The position numbers and the translations under genes are program-made. The notes beneath the pieces were generated by a model. That model saw only the letters and a list, made by a program, of their open reading frames with translations. It was not told the DNA's origin and ran no database searches. 64,000 bases of DNA. Origin: Phenylobacterium sp. (GTDB lineage Bacteria > Pseudomonadota > Alphaproteobacteria > Caulobacterales > Caulobacteraceae). Numbering within the stretch: position 1 is the stretch's first letter; each line of letters opens with the position of its first letter. The DNA lies in the NCBI RefSeq assembly GCF_019636135.1, contig NZ_JAHBYD010000026.1:1-64000 (forward strand). The letters are read 5' to 3'. This document shows positions 61,178 to 64,000 of this stretch, one piece after another.

Positions 61178-62539
61178 TCAGGCCCCGAAGGGCCAGGTGT
61201 CCTCGGCGCCGCTCACGGGGCCGCCTGTCCGCTCGTCGCCCAGCGGCGTCGCCGCCGTGGTCTCGTCGAACCAGACCCAGGCGTCGTACTGCTCGGCCAG
61301 GCGGCAGTCGGCATAGTGGCTCCAGCGCTCGGTCTCGGGCCGGTAGACGGCGCCGATGAAACGCTCCAGGTGCGGATCGGCCAGGGCGCGGCGCACGCCG
61401 TTGCGCGCTTCGGGCCGCATGTCGAGCAGGAAGCGGTCGATCCCGGCGTTGTGCGACTGCCGCTCGTGGCTCTCGGGCATCGAGGGCTTCAGCTCCTGCA
61501 CCTCCATCGGCCCGTCCCAGTCGCCGGCGCAGGCCACCGTCCCGGCATGCGTGCCGAACCCGATCAGGCGCGCGTTGTCGCCCCAGGCCTCGCGGCAGAG
61601 CTGGCCCAGGCTCACCTCGTCGCGCACCGCGCCCATCTCGGTCGCCCGCGCGTCGCCGATGTGGCTGTTGTGCGCCCAGACCACCGCCCTGGCGTCGCGG
61701 TTCGCGTCCAGCAGGGCCTTCAGCGTGTCGAACATGTGCGTGTCGCGCAGGTTCCAGGCCTCGGCGCCGCCGTAGTACATGGCGCGATAGTAGGCCTCGG
61801 CGTCCTTCGCCAGCCGCGCGCCCTGCGCCGCGTCCAGCAGGTCCTCGTCCGCGCGGCCCCGCTCGCGGAACTGGCGGTCCAGCATCTCGCGCAGCATCGC
61901 CGTCACCGCCCCTTCGCAGGCCGCATAGCGCCCGGAGACCGCCATCCGCCCGTAGGCCGCCGGCTCCTGCGCCCAGGGCGTGAGGCAGCCGTAGCGCTCG
62001 CGCGCCACCTTCGCCGCCTCGGGGTCGACGCGCTCCAGGTGGTCCACCGTGGCCCGCATCGAGCCGGCCAGGTTGTAGAGGTCGAGGCCCGCGATCCGCG
62101 CCTGCGATCCGCGGCCGTGGCTGGCGTTGTGGGCGGCGAGCCATTGCAGGAAGCCCTCGAACTCGCGGTTCCGCCACATCCACCGAGGGAAGGGCGCGAA
62201 GGCCCGGCCGGGCGGGCGCCCCTTGCCGCGCACGCGGGCGTCCAGCGCCTGGGCGTCGGGCCAGTCGGCCTCCAGCGCCACGATGCGGAAACCGCGATGC
62301 TCGATCAGCCAGCGGGTGATGGCGGCGCGCGCCTGGTGGAACTCGCGGGTCCCGTGGCTCGCCGCGCCCAGCAGCACCACCTTCGCGTCGCCGAAGCGGT
62401 CGAACAGCTTGCCGAATTCCGGGTCGTCGACGGGGGGCAGCGGCTCGGCCGCCGCGGCGATGGCGCCCGCGGCCCCGCGGGGCAGCAGGCGGTCGCGCTC
62501 GACCCATGCGCCCTCGACGGGGGGACGGATGTCGGGCAT
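61178..62539 (-). CDS. Erythromycin esterase family protein
   Basis: The 453-aa protein has the EreA/EreB-like residues: GAASHGTREFHQAR near position 60 (His and Glu), EADWPDA, WAHNSHIGDARATEMG and FGTHAGTV. Family members hydrolyse macrolide lactones, but many chromosomal homologues have other, unknown substrates, so resistance is not implied. The ATG at 62539 is the first Met of the homologous region; longer frame upstream reaches into the promoter area. Confidence 0.88.
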   Translation of the reverse strand: MPDIRPPVEGAWVERDRLLPRGAAGAIAAAAEPLPPVDDPEFGKLFDRFGDAKVVLLGAASHGTREFHQARAAITRWLIEHRGFRIVALEADWPDAQALDARVRGKGRPPGRAFAPFPRWMWRNREFEGFLQWLAAHNASHGRGSQARIAGLDLYNLAGSMRATVDHLERVDPEAAKVARERYGCLTPWAQEPAAYGRMAVSGRYAACEGAVTAMLREMLDRQFRERGRADEDLLDAAQGARLAKDAEAYYRAMYYGGAEAWNLRDTHMFDTLKALLDANRDARAVVWAHNSHIGDARATEMGAVRDEVSLGQLCREAWGDNARLIGFGTHAGTVACAGDWDGPMEVQELKPSMPESHERQSHNAGIDRFLLDMRPEARNGVRRALADPHLERFIGAVYRPETERWSHYADCRLAEQYDAWVWFDETTAATPLGDERTGGPVSGAEDTWPFGA

Positions 62540-62731
62540 GGCCTGGCTGCTCCGGATGCGAACGGCGTCTACGCCCTGAAGTTGCAGCGGGTTCCCGGCG
62601 GAACCGGGTTTGAAGGATGGCGAAATGACGGCCGTTGATCTGCGAACCGTGCAGACGCCGCGTCGGGGCCGCGCGACGCTGCTCCGCGCCACCCTCGACA
62701 GAGCCGCGATCGGCGTGGACTGATGGCGCGG
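62540..62731. promoter_or_regulatory. Divergent promoter region
   Basis: The gap between the esterase-like gene and the peptide-binding protein gene contains a CGGGTTCC-cggc-GGAACCGG dyad at about 62590-62610, a possible operator. No confident -35/-10 pair was assigned. Confidence 0.4.
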
Positions 62732-64000
62732 TGAAGATTCCCGCCGCCGCATCCGCCCTTCTCGCCGCCCTGCTCGTCGCGGGCTGCGACAACGCCCCGC
62801 AGCGCGCCGCCTGTCCGGCCGGCCAGGTCTGCCTGGAGTACGGCAACAACTCCGAGCCCCAGACTCTGGACCCGCAGAAGGCCAACCTGCTCGACGAGGC
62901 CTCGATCATCAACGACCTGATGCTGGGGCTCACCACCGAGGCGCCCGACGCCAGCCCGATGCCCGGCGCCGCCACCCACTGGGAGACCAGCCCCGACGGC
63001 CTCGTCTGGACCTTCCACCTGCGCGACGCCAAATGGTCGGACGGCGTCCCGGTCACCGCCGACGACTTCGTCTACGGCCTGCGCCGCACGGTCGATCCGA
63101 AGACGGCGTCGATCTACGCCTACCTGCTCTACGCCATCGAGAACGGCCAGCAGGTGAACGAGGGCAAGCTGCCGCTCACCGCCCTGGGCGTGCGGGCGCC
63201 CGACCCGAAGACGGTGGTGATCCGCCTGACGCATCCGGCGCCCTACCTGCCCGAACTCCTCAAGCACCAGAGCTTCTTCCCGGCGCCGAAGCACGTCGTC
63301 GAGAAGTACGGCGACGGGTGGGTGCGGCCCGGCCGCTACGTCTCCAACGGCGCCTTCCGGCTGACCGCCTGGCGGCTGGGCGACCGCATCACCGTCGAGA
63401 AGAACCCCTATTTCTACGATGCCGCGAAGATCTGCCTCGACCGGGTGAACTACTACCCGACGCCCGACGTGGTCTCGGCCGAACGGCGCGTGGCCCGCGG
63501 CGAGCTCGACCTCAACACCCGCTTCCAGTCCAACCGCTTCGAGCGGCTGAAGGAGACGATGCCCGGCGTGGCGCACACCGGCGTGTCGCTGGCCACCGCC
63601 TACCTCAGCTTCAACACCCGCGACGTCGCCGCCTTCAGGGACCTGCGCGTGCGGCGCGCGCTCTCGATGAGCGTCGACCGCGAGTTCATCACGAAGAAGC
63701 TGCTCCGCGCGGGCCAGCAACCCGCCTACGCGTTCGTGCCGCCGATCACCGCCGGCTACGTGAAGGACACGCCGAAGGTAGGCTGGGCCGGCGTCACCTT
63801 CGACCAGCGCATCGCCGAGGCGAAGCGCCTGCTGGAGGCGGCCGGCTACTCCAGGGCCCGCCCGCTCAGGCTCACCATCACCACGGCCAACAACACCGAC
63901 ACGCTGCTGCTGATGGAGGCCGTCCAGGCCGACTGGCGGGCGCTGGGGCTCGTCGAGGTGAAGATCGAGCAGAACGAGGCGGGCGTGGCCTTCGCCGCCT
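62732..64000 (+). CDS. Peptide ABC transporter substrate-binding lipoprotein (OppA-like), 3' truncated by window
   Basis: The frame is open for 423 codons to the window end. A GTG start gives a lipoprotein signal (ALLAALLVAGC, Cys19), then the OppA/DppA solute-binding domain: EPQTLDPQKAN, LTTEAP, LVWTFHLRDAKWSDGVPVTADDFVYG (in part) and SFNTRDVAAFRDLRVRRALSMSVDR. It should bind oligopeptides in the periplasm and deliver them to an Opp/Dpp permease, whose genes may follow outside the window. Confidence 0.93.

Noticed and set aside
61178..62539. Acquired macrolide-resistance gene
   Set aside because: The protein is a native-looking chromosomal family member with no mobile element; family membership alone does not show resistance.

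Overview
The window is about 64 kb of dense, very GC-rich alphaproteobacterial chromosome. Gene content points to Caulobacterales, most likely Phenylobacterium or a near relative. The evidence is a DivL-type tyrosine kinase, a full CtrA box, an alphaproteobacterial LexA box (GTTC-N7-GTTC) in front of mmcB, a RegB/RegA/SCO redox locus, and an atpHAGDC operon without the F0 genes. The genus is inference; nothing here proves it. No tRNA, rRNA, CRISPR array, insertion sequence, prophage or origin was seen.

Layout. 1-6.2 kb: Rieske oxygenase, GH13 glucosidase, a ClpP paralogue with an altered catalytic triad, and molybdenum-cofactor genes moaE-moaD-moaA with a divergent MocA-like cytidylyltransferase. 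6.2-14.5 kb: a 58-aa small protein under a CtrA box, then rplU-rpmA, GNAT, bioY-obg-proB-proA-nadD-rsfS. 14.7-22.9 kb: asd, amidase, then the conserved rlmH - EnvC-like - ctpA - YibQ-like - rppH block. 23-29.5 kb: two envelope proteins and the F1 ATPase operon (minus strand), interrupted by a methyltransferase gene between atpA and atpG. 29.8-41.8 kb: small secreted protein, class A PBP, YgjP-type peptidase, PHA depolymerase, SCO/RegB/RegA, SOS-linked mmcB, lipocalin, diiron protein, zincin. 41.9-49.1 kb: divL, a YmdB-like phosphoesterase, folate cyclo-ligase, a 6S RNA candidate, a serine hydrolase/desaturase pair, zapA. 49.2-64 kb: tkt, purT, a DUF3501/Fe-S oxidoreductase/rubrerythrin module, hydrolases with an LLM flavoprotein, DUF2061-dps, a PEP-CTERM protein, an erythromycin-esterase-like enzyme, and the 5' part of a peptide-binding lipoprotein gene.

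Most of the sequence is core metabolism, cell-cycle and envelope housekeeping. Its most distinctive non-coding trait is the number of intergenic palindromes: at least five families of long inverted repeats sit at gene ends, and some touch start or stop codons of neighbouring genes. The best candidates for a second look are the methyltransferase inside the ATP synthase operon, the ClpP-like protein with Asn in the triad, the CtrA-linked small protein, the SOS box of mmcB, the 6S RNA candidate with split zapA-fau synteny, a shared TTGCGGCGCACAA-like operator in three places, and a run of four rare codons in the EnvC-like gene.
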